A DNA stretch of 64,000 nt, taken from positions 22,743 to 86,742 of the forward strand of contig NZ_JAZIBG010000038.1 in NCBI RefSeq assembly GCF_036621135.1. Direction: 5' to 3'. Shown in pieces: positions 47,682-56,924 of this stretch (within the stretch, counting starts at the first letter, position 1; the number at the start of each line of letters is the position of its first letter). The notes below the pieces were generated by a model. It worked only from the letters and a program-made list of their open reading frames with translations, searched no databases and had not been told where the DNA came from. The position numbers and the translations under genes are program-made. The stretch comes from Aquincola agrisoli (lineage in GTDB: Bacteria; Pseudomonadota; Gammaproteobacteria; Burkholderiales; Burkholderiaceae_C).

Positions 47682-49208
47682 ATGATCACCACGATCCGCC
47701 AGCAAGATTTGATCGACAGCGTGGCCTCGGCCCTGCAGTACATCAGCTACTACCACCCGGCCGACTACATCGCCCACCTGGCCCGCGCCTACGAGCGCGA
47801 GGAGAGCCCGGCCGCGAAGGACGCCATCGCGCAGATCCTGACCAACTCGAAGATGTGCGCCGAAGGCCGGCGCCCGATCTGCCAGGACACCGGCATCGTC
47901 AACGTGTTCCTGAAGATCGGCATGGACGTGAAGTGGGAGGGCTTCAGCGGCTCGATCGCCGACGCGGTGAACGAAGGCGTGCGCCGCGGCTACCTGAACC
48001 CCGACAACGTGCTGCGCGCCTCGGTGCTCGACGACCCGATCTTCGCCCGCAAGAACACCAAGGACAACACGCCCGCCGTCGTCCACATGGAAGTGGTGCC
48101 GGGCAGCACGGTCGACGTGATCGTCGCGGCCAAGGGCGGCGGCTCGGAGAACAAGTCGAAGATGTACATGCTCAACCCGAGCGACGACATCGTCGACTGG
48201 GTGCTGAAGACCGTGCCGACCATGGGCGCCGGCTGGTGCCCGCCCGGCATGCTGGGCATCGGCGTCGGCGGCACCGCCGAGAAGGCCGTGATGATGGCCA
48301 AGGAAGCGTTGATGGAAGACATCGACATGTACGAGTTGCTCGAGCGCGGCCCGCAGAACAAGCTCGAGGAGATGCGCATCGAGCTGTACGAGAAGGTCAA
48401 CGCGCTGGGCATCGGCGCGCAGGGCCTGGGCGGCCTGACCACCGTGCTCGACGTGAAGATCAAGACCTTCCCGACGCACGCGGCGAGCAAACCGGTCGCG
48501 ATGATCCCGAACTGCGCGGCCACCCGCCACGCGCACTTCGTGCTCGACGGCTCCGGCCCCGCCTACCTCGAGCCGCCGAGCCTGGACCTCTGGCCCGACG
48601 TCGCCTGGGCCCCCGACTACAACAAGAGCCGCAAGGTCGACCTCGACACGCTGACGCCCGCCGAAGTGGCGAGCTGGAAGCCGGGCGACACGCTGCTGCT
48701 CAACGGCAAGCTGCTGACCGGCCGCGACGCCGCGCACAAGCGAATTCAAGACATGCTCGCCAAGGGCGAGCCGCTGCCGGTGGACTTCACCAACCGCGTC
48801 ATCTATTACGTCGGCCCCGTCGACCCGGTGCGCGACGAGGCCGTGGGCCCGGCCGGCCCCACCACCGCCACCCGCATGGACAAGTTCACCGAGATGATGC
48901 TGGCCAAGACCGGCCTGATCTCGATGGTGGGCAAGGCCGAGCGCGGGCCGGTCGCGATCGAGGCGATCAAGAAGCACAAGAGCGCCTACCTGATGGCCGT
49001 GGGCGGCGCCGCCTACCTCGTCAGCAAGGCGATCAAGACGGCCAAGGTCGTCGGCTTCGCCGACCTCGGCATGGAAGCCATCTACGAGTTCGACGTGAAG
49101 GACATGCCGGTGACCGTCGCGGTCGACGCGCAGGGCACCAGCGTGCACAACACCGGCCCGAAGGAGTGGCAGGCCAGGATCGGCAAGATCCCCGTGGCGG
49201 TCGCCTGA
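47682..49208 (+). CDS. fumA: Class I fumarate hydratase (Fe-S)
   Basis: 508-residue Fe-S fumarase of the class I single-chain type. The cluster cysteines are expected in CQDTG (RPICQDTGIVNVF), CPPGM and CAATRH, all present, and the C-terminal half has the FumA beta-domain (YYVGPVDPVRDEAVGPAGPTTATRMD). It is oxygen-sensitive and iron-dependent. It is divergent from fumC. Confidence 0.94.
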   Translation: MITTIRQQDLIDSVASALQYISYYHPADYIAHLARAYEREESPAAKDAIAQILTNSKMCAEGRRPICQDTGIVNVFLKIGMDVKWEGFSGSIADAVNEGVRRGYLNPDNVLRASVLDDPIFARKNTKDNTPAVVHMEVVPGSTVDVIVAAKGGGSENKSKMYMLNPSDDIVDWVLKTVPTMGAGWCPPGMLGIGVGGTAEKAVMMAKEALMEDIDMYELLERGPQNKLEEMRIELYEKVNALGIGAQGLGGLTTVLDVKIKTFPTHAASKPVAMIPNCAATRHAHFVLDGSGPAYLEPPSLDLWPDVAWAPDYNKSRKVDLDTLTPAEVASWKPGDTLLLNGKLLTGRDAAHKRIQDMLAKGEPLPVDFTNRVIYYVGPVDPVRDEAVGPAGPTTATRMDKFTEMMLAKTGLISMVGKAERGPVAIEAIKKHKSAYLMAVGGAAYLVSKAIKTAKVVGFADLGMEAIYEFDVKDMPVTVAVDAQGTSVHNTGPKEWQARIGKIPVAVA

Positions 49209-49241
49209 CCGCACGGCGCCCGGCCTGACCCGCCGGGTGCC

Positions 49242-49262
49242 CCGGGCGCTGCCGGCGCCCGG
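49242..49262. terminator. Hairpin after fumA
   Basis: A perfect 8-bp stem CCGGGCGC/GCGCCCGG with a five-base loop lies 33 bases after the fumA stop, without a T-run. It is weak evidence for termination or mRNA stability. Confidence 0.35.
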
Positions 49263-49350
49263 TGGTGAATCTGCACGCCTGGCCCGGCGGCCACGCTGCG
49301 CGGCACAATTCTGGCAACGGCCTGCAGCACCGGCCGGCAGTACCACCGCG

Positions 49351-52092
49351 ATGACGTTCGCCCGCACCAAGATCCAGCCTCCAAGGCTGCGCAACGGCGC
49401 GCTGGTGGAGCGTCGCGGGCTGGAGGCCCGCCTCGGCGAGGCGCTGCTGTCGCACCGGCTGGTGCTGGTGTGCGCCGCCGCCGGCTACGGCAAGACGGCC
49501 GCCCTCGCCCGCCAGATCGAACGGCTGCCCACGGGCACGGCCCACGCCTGGATCGCGCTCGACGAGGGCGACGACCTGCACCGGCTGCTCGGCTGCCTGG
49601 CCGCGGCGCTCGAACCCTACGACCCACCCTGGCGCGTCGCGCCCGAGGCGCTGATCGCGCAGGCCACCAGCACCGACGCCCGCCAGCGCCAGACCGCGGC
49701 CGCGGAGCTGCTGAACACGCTCGACGCCTGCGAGGTGCCGCACGGCGTCATCGTGCTCGACGACCTGCATCGCGTCGACGACGAGGCGGTGTTCGGCTTC
49801 CTCGACCTGCTGATCCGCCGCCTGGGGCCGCGCTGGACGATGGCCGTCGCTTCGCGCAGCCAGCCCCCGCTCACGCTGGCGCGCCTGCGCGCGGCCGGGG
49901 AACTGGTGCACATCGGCCAGGCCGAGCTGCAGATGGACCGCGACGAGGTGCGCGCGCTGGCGGCCACGACCGGGCTCGACGCCGGCGAGGCCGATGCGCT
50001 GCACCAGCGCACGCAGGGCTGGGCAGCGGGCCTGCGGCTCGCGCTGAGCGCGATGCACGAGCGCGGCAGCGTGCTGCGCCGTGCCACGCTCGACCGCCAC
50101 GCCTTCGAGTTCATCGCTACCGAGGTACTCGACGGGCTGCCGCCGCCGCTGCGCGACTTCCTGCTGCAGACCTCGGTGCTGCCCGAACTGACGGCCGCAC
50201 GCACCGCGGCCGTCACCGGCCTGCCGCTGGCCGAGGCCGCCGCGATGCTCGACGACATCGAGCGCCGCGGCCTCTTCGTCAGCGTGCTCGACGCCGAGGC
50301 GCCCACCGAGGATGACGCGCCCTTCACGCTGAAGCTGCACGACCTGTTCCGCGACGCGCTCGACCACCGGCTGCACCGCGAGCGCCCCCAGGACGTGGCC
50401 GCCCTGCTCGAGCGCGCCGCCGCCACCGAACCCGACGCCACGCGGCGCATCGGCCTGCTGCTGCGCGCCGGCCGCCATGCCGAGGCCGCGCAGGTGCTGC
50501 TGGCGATCGGCCCCGGCGAACTGGCCGAGGGCGCGGTGGCCAGCATGGCGCGGCTGGTGGCGCAGTTCCCGGCCGAATGGGCGATCGGCTCGCCCGAGCT
50601 GCAGCGCATGCGCGGGCTGGTGGCCTGGGCGCGCTGGGACTTCGCCGAGATGCTGGACGCGATGCGCCAGGCCGAATCGGCCTACGAAGCGCGCGGCGAC
50701 GTGCCCGGCCAGCAGGCCACGCAGGCCTACCAGGCGCTGGCGCTCAACGCCTTCGGCCGCATGCACGAGGCGGGCCAGCGCCTGTCGGTGCTGCGGCGCG
50801 AGGCGCTGGCGCCGGACGTGCGCATCGCCGTGCTGGTGGCCTGCTCGTGGCATGCGCTCGAAGTGGGTGCGCTGCACCGCGTGGGGCCGGTGCTCGACGA
50901 ACTGATGGACCTGCTGCAGCGCGACAGCCGCATGGCCTCGTGGTACCACTGCATGCCGCTGCCGCGCTTCAACGGCCTGCGCGGCACCGCCGTGCCGCTG
51001 CAGCGCTACGCCGACGGTGCGCAGCGCGTGGCCGGCGACACGCCCACCCCCTTGCGCGCCAGCGCGATGGTGCAGCACGGCTGGCGGCGGCTGTGGCAAG
51101 GCCGGCTCGACGAGGCCGAGGACGCGTGGCGCCGCGGGGTGGCCGATGCCGCCTGGGTCGGCAACCCCGTCAACGTGCGCCAGCACCTGCAGGCGCTGGC
51201 CGCGGTGCTGCATGCCGTACGCGGGCGCCGGGCCGAGGCGCTGGCGATCGCGCGTACGCGCATCGAGGAGATCGCCGCCCACCGCAACGCCTGGAGCCAT
51301 GCGCAGCTGCTGTTCCAGGTGGCGCGCGTCGCCGTGCTGTGCGACGATCTCGCGCTGCTGTCGTCGTGCCTGCGCCGCCTGCCCGATGCGCCGCAGCACG
51401 TGCCGCTGCGGGGCCACGCGGCCCGGCTGCAGGGCCGGCTCGACGACGCCATCGCGCACTGGCAGCAGGCGCTGCAGCAGGAGGAGCGGATCGACCTCGT
51501 CGGCCAGGCCGCGGAGACGCGGCTGCACCTGGCCCAGGCGCTGGCCGCCGGCGGCCACCCGGTGCAGGCCGCCGCGGTGCTGGCACCGGTGTTCGCGCGG
51601 GTCGACGAGGAAGGCGAGCCCGGCGGCGTGCTGCTGGCCGGCGGGCCGGTGGCGGCGCTGGCGGCGGTCGACTGGCAGCACATGCTGCCCGCCGCCCGCC
51701 AGGCGGCGCTGCGCACCTGGGCGCGCCTGCTGCAGGCCGCCGCACCCGGCCCCGAGCCGCCCCCGCAGATCGTGCTGCCGACGGCACCGACGGTGCCGGC
51801 CCGGGCCCACCCACCCGTCGAGGAGGACGGCGAGGACGACGGGGATCCCGAAGCGGCGTCGGTCTCGGCGCACCCCCGCCTCGCCCGCCTGTCGCTCAGC
51901 CCGCGCGAGCGCGAGGTGCTGGCGCGCATCGCCAACGGCGACAGCAACAAGCTGATCGCCCGCGCCTTCGACCTCAGCCCGCACACCGTGAAACGCCACG
52001 TCGCGAACCTGCTCGACAAGCTGGGCGTCGATTCGCGCGGCCAGGCCGCGGCGTGGTACCGCGGCGAACCACGGGATCCGCGGGCGGATTAG
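49351..52092 (+). CDS. MalT-like LuxR-family regulator (LAL type)
   Basis: 913-residue large regulator. It has an N-terminal P-loop NTPase (CAAAGYGKTAALARQ at about 41-55), a VLDDLHRVDDEAV Walker B-like segment, a long TPR-like middle (about 330-800), an acidic linker, and a C-terminal LuxR helix-turn-helix (LSLSPREREVLARIANGDSNKLIARAFDLSPHTVKRHVANLLDKLGV, about 845-893). It should activate transcription on ATP and ligand binding. No obvious target operon flanks it. ATG at 49351 begins MTFARTKIQPPRLR, typical of the family. Confidence 0.92.
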   Translation: MTFARTKIQPPRLRNGALVERRGLEARLGEALLSHRLVLVCAAAGYGKTAALARQIERLPTGTAHAWIALDEGDDLHRLLGCLAAALEPYDPPWRVAPEALIAQATSTDARQRQTAAAELLNTLDACEVPHGVIVLDDLHRVDDEAVFGFLDLLIRRLGPRWTMAVASRSQPPLTLARLRAAGELVHIGQAELQMDRDEVRALAATTGLDAGEADALHQRTQGWAAGLRLALSAMHERGSVLRRATLDRHAFEFIATEVLDGLPPPLRDFLLQTSVLPELTAARTAAVTGLPLAEAAAMLDDIERRGLFVSVLDAEAPTEDDAPFTLKLHDLFRDALDHRLHRERPQDVAALLERAAATEPDATRRIGLLLRAGRHAEAAQVLLAIGPGELAEGAVASMARLVAQFPAEWAIGSPELQRMRGLVAWARWDFAEMLDAMRQAESAYEARGDVPGQQATQAYQALALNAFGRMHEAGQRLSVLRREALAPDVRIAVLVACSWHALEVGALHRVGPVLDELMDLLQRDSRMASWYHCMPLPRFNGLRGTAVPLQRYADGAQRVAGDTPTPLRASAMVQHGWRRLWQGRLDEAEDAWRRGVADAAWVGNPVNVRQHLQALAAVLHAVRGRRAEALAIARTRIEEIAAHRNAWSHAQLLFQVARVAVLCDDLALLSSCLRRLPDAPQHVPLRGHAARLQGRLDDAIAHWQQALQQEERIDLVGQAAETRLHLAQALAAGGHPVQAAAVLAPVFARVDEEGEPGGVLLAGGPVAALAAVDWQHMLPAARQAALRTWARLLQAAAPGPEPPPQIVLPTAPTVPARAHPPVEEDGEDDGDPEAASVSAHPRLARLSLSPREREVLARIANGDSNKLIARAFDLSPHTVKRHVANLLDKLGVDSRGQAAAWYRGEPRDPRAD

Positions 52093-52123
52093 CGCCCGGG
52101 CGGGTGCCGCGGCCGGCGCAGGC

Positions 52124-52399
52124 TCAGCGGCCCGTGCCGAAGCGCTCCGCCGACCGCTCCCGCGCCTTGGCGGCCTCGACCTCGCGGTTGCGCGGCTCGG
52201 CGCTGGTCACCATCGAGCGGATGAGCCGGCGCGCGGCCTCGGCCACCTCCTCCACCGCCCGCTCGAACGCCGCCTCGTTCGCCTTGGACGGCACCGAGAA
52301 GCCGCTGAGCTTGCGCACGAACTGCAGCGACGCGTCGCGGATCTCCAGCTCGGTGGCAGGCGGCTCGAAGTTGAAGAGGGTCTTGATGTTGCGGCACAT
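52124..52399 (-). CDS. DUF2277 family protein
   Basis: 91-residue protein (MCRNIKTLFNFEPPATELEIRDASLQFVRKLSGF, then SKANEAAFERAVEEVAEAARRLI). It matches the conserved DUF2277 pattern throughout. Function is unknown. The ATG at 52399 is preferred over the ATG six bases upstream because GGAG is spaced seven bases from it. It sits between the MalT-like regulator and the cupin gene. Confidence 0.85.
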   Translation of the reverse strand: MCRNIKTLFNFEPPATELEIRDASLQFVRKLSGFSVPSKANEAAFERAVEEVAEAARRLIRSMVTSAEPRNREVEAAKARERSAERFGTGR

Positions 52400-52417
52400 C
52401 GGCATGCTCCTTCGGAA

Positions 52418-52852
52418 TCAGCCGGCCTCGGGCGCGGCCGGGCCGGGCCGGTAGGGTTCCACCAGGTCCTGCTCGGCCGGATGGTTGCGGGCGACCACCG
52501 CGCGGGCCGGCTCGTCGGCGCTCAGGTTGATCGCCTCGTGGGGCACGCCGGCCGGGATGAACAGGAACTCGCCGGGCCGGCTCACGACGTCATGCTCGAG
52601 TTCATGCCCCCAGCGGGTGCGCACCGTGCCCTCCAGCACGTAGATGCCGGTCTCGTAGCCGATGTGGACGTGCGGCTCCGCCCGCGCGCCCGGCGGGATG
52701 ACGACGAGGTGCATCGACAGGCCGGTGGCGCCCACGGTCTGGCCGGAGATCCCGACGAAGTAGGGCAGCCGCTGCCGGGTCATCACCTCCGCGCCGGGGC
52801 GGATCGGCTGCACCGTGGGTGCCGCGGGCAGGGTGGGAGAGGAGTCATTCAT
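52418..52852 (-). CDS. Cupin domain protein
   Basis: 144-residue single-domain cupin with the two metal-binding motifs in order: PHVHIGYETGIYVLEGTVR (motif 1, with two histidines and Glu) and PGEFLFIPAGVPHEAINL (motif 2). It is likely a small metal-dependent enzyme or sensor. The ATG at 52852 has GGAGGT upstream. It is divergent from the hemerythrin-like gene. Confidence 0.9.
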   Translation of the reverse strand: MNDSSPTLPAAPTVQPIRPGAEVMTRQRLPYFVGISGQTVGATGLSMHLVVIPPGARAEPHVHIGYETGIYVLEGTVRTRWGHELEHDVVSRPGEFLFIPAGVPHEAINLSADEPARAVVARNHPAEQDLVEPYRPGPAAPEAG

Positions 52853-53065
52853 CGCCGGACCTCCGTTCGTGCCGCACATCGGCGGCGCGGCCGGCAAGAT
52901 ACACCGGCCGGTCATCCCTCGCGCGGCGCGCCATCCCCCCAACGGGTTGGCCCGCCGCGATGGGCCCATGGCTCCTTCGGTCGATGCGCCGGCGCGCCGG
53001 GCTCGGCAGACTGCGGAGCAGGTCGGCACGGTCGCCGGCCAGCTCTTTTCGAAGGTTGTTTCCCG

Positions 53066-53809
53066 ATGAGCACGCAGTTCGCCCCCGCCTCCGCTTCCGC
53101 CCTGCAAGACGCCCCCGCCGCACGGCGCGTCGACCTCTACGCCGGCATCCACAAGGCCTTGCGCCGTGCGATGGCCGACACCCTGGTCCGCCTGGGCCAG
53201 CTCGACACCGCCGACGCCGCCGAGATGCAGCGCACGCTCGGGCAGACCGAGGCGCTGCTCGCGTTGATGCGAAGCCACCTGCGCCACGAGAACGACTTCA
53301 TCCACACCGCCATCGAGGCCCGCCGCGCCGCCGGCGCCCGCCGCACCGCCGACGACCACCTGGAGCACCTGGGCTCGATCGCCACGCTCGAGGCCGAGGT
53401 GCGCACGCTGGCTGGCGCGCAGCCGCCGATGCGTCCGCTGCTGGCGCTGCGCCTGTACCGGCATTTCGCGCTGTTCGTGGCCGAGAACCTGCAGCACATG
53501 CACATCGAGGAGACGGCCAACAACGCCGCGCTCTGGTCGCTGTACGACGACGACGAGCTGAACGCGCTGCACGACCGGCTGGTCGCCAGCATCCCGCCCG
53601 CGGAAATGATGGAGGTGCTGCACTGGATGGGCCCCGCGCTCGCCCCGCACGAACTGGCCGGCCTGCTCGGCGACATGCAGCGCAAGGCGCCGCCGGGCGC
53701 CTTCCAGGCGGTGCTCGACCTGCTGCGCCCGCTGATCGAACCGGGCCGCTGGGTGCGCCTCGCAGCCGGACTGGGCCTGGCGGGCGCGCGCACGCGGAGC
53801 GCGGCGTGA
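53066..53809 (+). CDS. Hemerythrin-like (HHE) domain protein
   Basis: 247-residue all-helical protein with an HHE cation-binding domain: IHKALRRAMADTLV, LRHENDFIHTAIEAR, DDHLEHLGS and RHFALFVAENLQHMHIEET. Each carries His or His/Glu in positions that would bind a di-iron centre. Such proteins bind oxygen or nitric oxide, or help iron-centre repair. The gene ends in a GTGA overlap with the cytochrome gene, so the two are coupled. Confidence 0.85.
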   Translation: MSTQFAPASASALQDAPAARRVDLYAGIHKALRRAMADTLVRLGQLDTADAAEMQRTLGQTEALLALMRSHLRHENDFIHTAIEARRAAGARRTADDHLEHLGSIATLEAEVRTLAGAQPPMRPLLALRLYRHFALFVAENLQHMHIEETANNAALWSLYDDDELNALHDRLVASIPPAEMMEVLHWMGPALAPHELAGLLGDMQRKAPPGAFQAVLDLLRPLIEPGRWVRLAAGLGLAGARTRSAA

Positions 53810-54756
53810 GCGCCGCCCGGCCGCCCCAGGACGCCGGCACCGCGGCGGCCACGAAGCCCCGCCGCCGCTGGCTGCGCCGCGGTGCGGCGGCGCTGGCCGG
53901 CACGGCGGTCCTGCTGGCCGCCACCGCCGCAGCCGGGCACTGGATGGCAGGCGAGCGCATGCACCGCCGCGTCGACGTGCCGCCACCGCCGCCGCTGGCG
54001 CTGCGCACCGATGCGCAGGCCATCGAGCGCGGGCGCTACCTCTATGCGTCGCGGGGCTGCGTCGACTGCCACGGCGCCAACGGCGCCGGCCGCACCTTCC
54101 TCGACGAGCCGGGCGGCCTCAAGGTCATCGGCCCCAACATCACGCCGGGGCCGGGCAGCGCCGTGGCGCACTACGGCGTGCAGGACTGGGTGCGCACGCT
54201 GCGCCACGGCGTCAAGCCCGACGGCACGCCGGTGCTGATCATGCCCAGCGAGGACTACAACCGCCTCACCGACGACGACGTGGGCGCGCTGATCGCCTAT
54301 GTCCGGCAGCTGCCCCCGCTGGCGGGCGCCAGCGCGGTGGTGTCGCTGCCGCTGCCGGTGCGGGTGCTCTACGGCTTCGGCGCCATCCCCGACGCCGCCG
54401 CCAAGATCGACCACGCCGCGCCGCCCCCCGCCCCGGTGCCGGAGGGCGTCACCCGGGAGCACGGCGCCTACGTCGCCAACATGTGCCTGGGCTGCCACGG
54501 CCCGCAGCTCGCCGGTGGCAAGGTGCCCGGCGGCCCGCCCGACTGGCCCGCGGCGGCCGACCTGACCGGTGGCGACGCCGGGCCGATGGCGGCCTACCCG
54601 ACCGCGGACTCGCTGCTGAAGATGTTCAGGACCGGCCTGCGGCCCGATGGCACGCCCGTGAAGGTGATGCCCTTCGAATCGCTGCGCGAGATGAGCGACA
54701 CCGACGTGCGGGCGCTGCACGTCTACCTGCGCGGGCTGCCGGCGGCGCGCAGCTGA
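53806..54756 (+). CDS. Membrane-anchored diheme cytochrome c
   Basis: 316-residue protein: cytoplasmic basic N-terminus, one membrane helix (about 26-44), and two cytochrome c domains with haem motifs CVDCH (85-89) and CLGCH (about 226-230), each with a downstream Met ligand candidate. It resembles the small cytochrome subunits of membrane alcohol/aldehyde dehydrogenases. GTG at 53806 overlaps the hemerythrin stop by four bases. Confidence 0.88.
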   Translation: MSAARPPQDAGTAAATKPRRRWLRRGAAALAGTAVLLAATAAAGHWMAGERMHRRVDVPPPPPLALRTDAQAIERGRYLYASRGCVDCHGANGAGRTFLDEPGGLKVIGPNITPGPGSAVAHYGVQDWVRTLRHGVKPDGTPVLIMPSEDYNRLTDDDVGALIAYVRQLPPLAGASAVVSLPLPVRVLYGFGAIPDAAAKIDHAAPPPAPVPEGVTREHGAYVANMCLGCHGPQLAGGKVPGGPPDWPAAADLTGGDAGPMAAYPTADSLLKMFRTGLRPDGTPVKVMPFESLREMSDTDVRALHVYLRGLPAARS

Positions 54757-54773
54757 GCGCGGGCCCGGCGCGC

Positions 54774-56138
54774 TCAGGCTGCGGGCGGGCCCGGTGCGGC
54801 CGGCGGCGCCGGCACGGCCGCATCCCTCGGCCGCACCTCGTGCACCACCTGCTGCGGATAAGGGATCTCGATCCCCAATGAATCCAGCGTGCGCAGCACG
54901 GCCAGGTTGACGTTGCTGCGCACGCCGCCCAGGCCGTTGTGCGGATCGCGGATCCAGAAGCCGATCGTCAGCTCGATGCCGTTGGCCGCGAAGTCGGTCA
55001 GCGCCACCGAAGGCGCGGGATCGGACAGCACGCGGTCGATGCCGCCCACCACCGCCACGAGCTGGGGGATCAGCGCGTCGATGTCGGTGCCGTAGGCCAC
55101 CTGCACCACCGTGTTGCCGCTGACGCGGGTGTCGCTCATCGTGAGGCTGACCACCCGCTGGGTGATCATCATCTCGTTCGGCACGATCGACTCGCGGCCG
55201 TTGAGCGCACGGATCACGGTGTAGCGCGTGCTGATGTCGGTGATGCGGCCCTCGAAGCCGTCGACCACCACCATGTCGCCGATGCGCAGGCTGTTCTCCG
55301 CCAGCAGCACGAAGCCCGAGACGTAGTTGGCCGCCAGCTTCTGCAGGCCCAGGCCGATGCCCACGCCGATCGCGCCGCCGAAGACCGACAGCGCCGCCAG
55401 CGGGATGCCGGCCGCCGAGAGCGCGCACAGCAGCCCGACGATCAGCAGCAGCGCGCGCGTGGCATTGGCGGCGATCTTGCGCAGCGACACGTTGCCGGCG
55501 AAGCCCGCGGTGCCGATGCCCGCCAGCAGCCGCGACTCGAGCGCCGCCGACAGCCACAGCGCGAGCACCAGCACCACCACCGCGCTCAGCACGCCCTCGA
55601 TCACGCTGCGCAGCGTGAGCTGCGAGCCGCCGACCGTCCAGGTGACCGCTTCCAGCTCCGCCAGCACCACCGGCAGCAGCCCCGTCAGCCACAGCACCAG
55701 GCACAGCCATACCAGCCACGACAACCAGCGCTCGACGATGCGCACCGCCTGGGATTGCGGGAAGGCCGCGCGCATCACGCGCACGCCCACGCGGATGACG
55801 ACCAGCGAGACGAGCACCGGCACCGCGAGGTTCAGCAGCAGCCGCGGCGTGCCGTCCTGCGCCAGCAGCTGCCGCGCCGAGAACACGGCAGCCAGTGCCA
55901 ACACCGGGAACAGCACGCCGTCGATCAGCCGTGCACCGAACCAGATGCTCCCTGGGCGACCAGCTTGGCCGGTCTGGCCGCGCAGCAGCCAGACAACGAG
56001 GCCGGCCAGGCCGAGGCAGGCGGCGAGCAGTGCGAGTTCGACCAGTGCGGCGGGGCGAAGCAGCGCCTCGAACCAGGCGTGCAGGCTGCTGGCGGGGACG
56101 GTGGAGGCGGCGGAAGCCGCGGGGGTGGCGGGCGTCAA
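54774..56138 (-). CDS. MscS-family mechanosensitive ion channel
   Basis: 454-residue membrane protein with about six N-terminal helices and a typical MscS pore/beta domain: LSVFGGAIGVGIGLGLQKLAANYVSGF, then LRIGDMVVVDGFEGRITDISTRYTVIR and NEMMITQRV. It releases solutes on osmotic downshock. The start is unsure; TTG at 56138 with GAGG upstream is used, and a longer in-frame start is possible. Confidence 0.9.
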   Translation of the reverse strand: MTPATPAASAASTVPASSLHAWFEALLRPAALVELALLAACLGLAGLVVWLLRGQTGQAGRPGSIWFGARLIDGVLFPVLALAAVFSARQLLAQDGTPRLLLNLAVPVLVSLVVIRVGVRVMRAAFPQSQAVRIVERWLSWLVWLCLVLWLTGLLPVVLAELEAVTWTVGGSQLTLRSVIEGVLSAVVVLVLALWLSAALESRLLAGIGTAGFAGNVSLRKIAANATRALLLIVGLLCALSAAGIPLAALSVFGGAIGVGIGLGLQKLAANYVSGFVLLAENSLRIGDMVVVDGFEGRITDISTRYTVIRALNGRESIVPNEMMITQRVVSLTMSDTRVSGNTVVQVAYGTDIDALIPQLVAVVGGIDRVLSDPAPSVALTDFAANGIELTIGFWIRDPHNGLGGVRSNVNLAVLRTLDSLGIEIPYPQQVVHEVRPRDAAVPAPPAAPGPPAA

Positions 56139-56203
56139 GCGGTGGCCTCGAGGAACAGGTTTTGAGTCATGGGGTGTGCGGGGCCGGACGCAGGGATCGG
56201 GCG

Positions 56204-56626
56204 TTACCGCTTCGGCCGCGCCTTCGCCGGCCACACGCACAGCGGGCAATGCTTGGCCGCATGCATGAAGTCCTTGTCCGTCGTGAGAAGCGTGAGGTCG
56301 TGCCGAATGGCGAGTTGCGCAAGCAGAGCATCAACGGTGCCCATCTGAACGCCTGCTCGACGACATGTATTCCTCAAGTTGGCTGCGCCAATGTGATCGT
56401 CTCGATCTGGCTGGAGCAGTGGCAAGGCGGCGAATCTTTCGACGATCTGGGCCTGGGCTTTTGTGCCAGAGAAACCCTGCAGGAGCTCTTGCAGAACCAG
56501 GCCCGTCGTGACGACGACATCGGCCCCGAACAAGGCATCTTTGAGTTCCTGGACCTCGGGTTCGGTAGCTTCTACGTCGCGGCGAAGGGCCAGGGACCAG
56601 ACGCTCGTATCCACGAGCAGTGTCAT
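56204..56626 (-). CDS. vapC: VapC-type PIN-domain toxin ribonuclease
   Basis: 140-residue PIN domain: LLVDTSVWSLALRRD (first acidic residue), VLQELLQGF, MGTVDALLAQLA and LTLLTTDKDF carry the conserved acidic residues of a Mg-dependent RNase. It should cleave RNA when free of antitoxin. The ATG overlaps the antitoxin stop by four bases (ATGA), the usual VapBC arrangement. Confidence 0.9.
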   Translation of the reverse strand: MTLLVDTSVWSLALRRDVEATEPEVQELKDALFGADVVVTTGLVLQELLQGFSGTKAQAQIVERFAALPLLQPDRDDHIGAANLRNTCRRAGVQMGTVDALLAQLAIRHDLTLLTTDKDFMHAAKHCPLCVWPAKARPKR

Positions 56627-56826
56627 TTGCCGCGGGACCGTTCGGCCTTGTAGTCGAACGATGGGTCCCACTCCAGCTTGCCCAGCAGATCGGCGACGCG
56701 CCGTTGCTCCCGGCGAGCGATGAATTCCTGCAAGGCTTTCGTGACTGCAGCCTTCTTCGTGCGCTCTCCGCTGACTTGAACGGCACGTTCGAGAAGACTG
56801 GGATCGATTGCGAGATTGGTGGCCAT
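56623..56826 (-). CDS. vapB: VapB-type antitoxin
   Basis: 67-residue antitoxin of the DUF2191 kind: MATNLAIDPSLLERAVQVSGERTKKAAVTKALQEFI. It has a short N-terminal DNA-binding region, then a Lys/Arg-rich and acidic tail (WDPSFDYKAERS) that would wrap the toxin. It precedes and overlaps vapC and probably represses its own promoter. ATG at 56826 is the family start. Confidence 0.9.
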   Translation of the reverse strand: MATNLAIDPSLLERAVQVSGERTKKAAVTKALQEFIARREQRRVADLLGKLEWDPSFDYKAERSRGK

Positions 56827-56924
56827 GTGCGACTCCTTGTGCGGGAGTCTACACACCTGTAGCGAGGCAAGTTGGTGCGACCCAGGCTGCACTTGGGTAC
56901 CGATAGTGCCTCCGCGGTTTCACC

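Noticed and set aside
49237..49350. 38-codon extension before the MalT-like ATG at 49351
   Set aside because: Family members start near MTFARTKIQPP, and the extension spans the fumA terminator-like hairpin.
46140..49394. Very long minus-strand open frame (about 1084 codons) joining fumC to sequence antisense to fumA
   Set aside because: Only the fumC part shows family motifs. The rest is low-complexity His/Arg/Gly translation antisense to a well-conserved gene, a common artefact at 70% GC.
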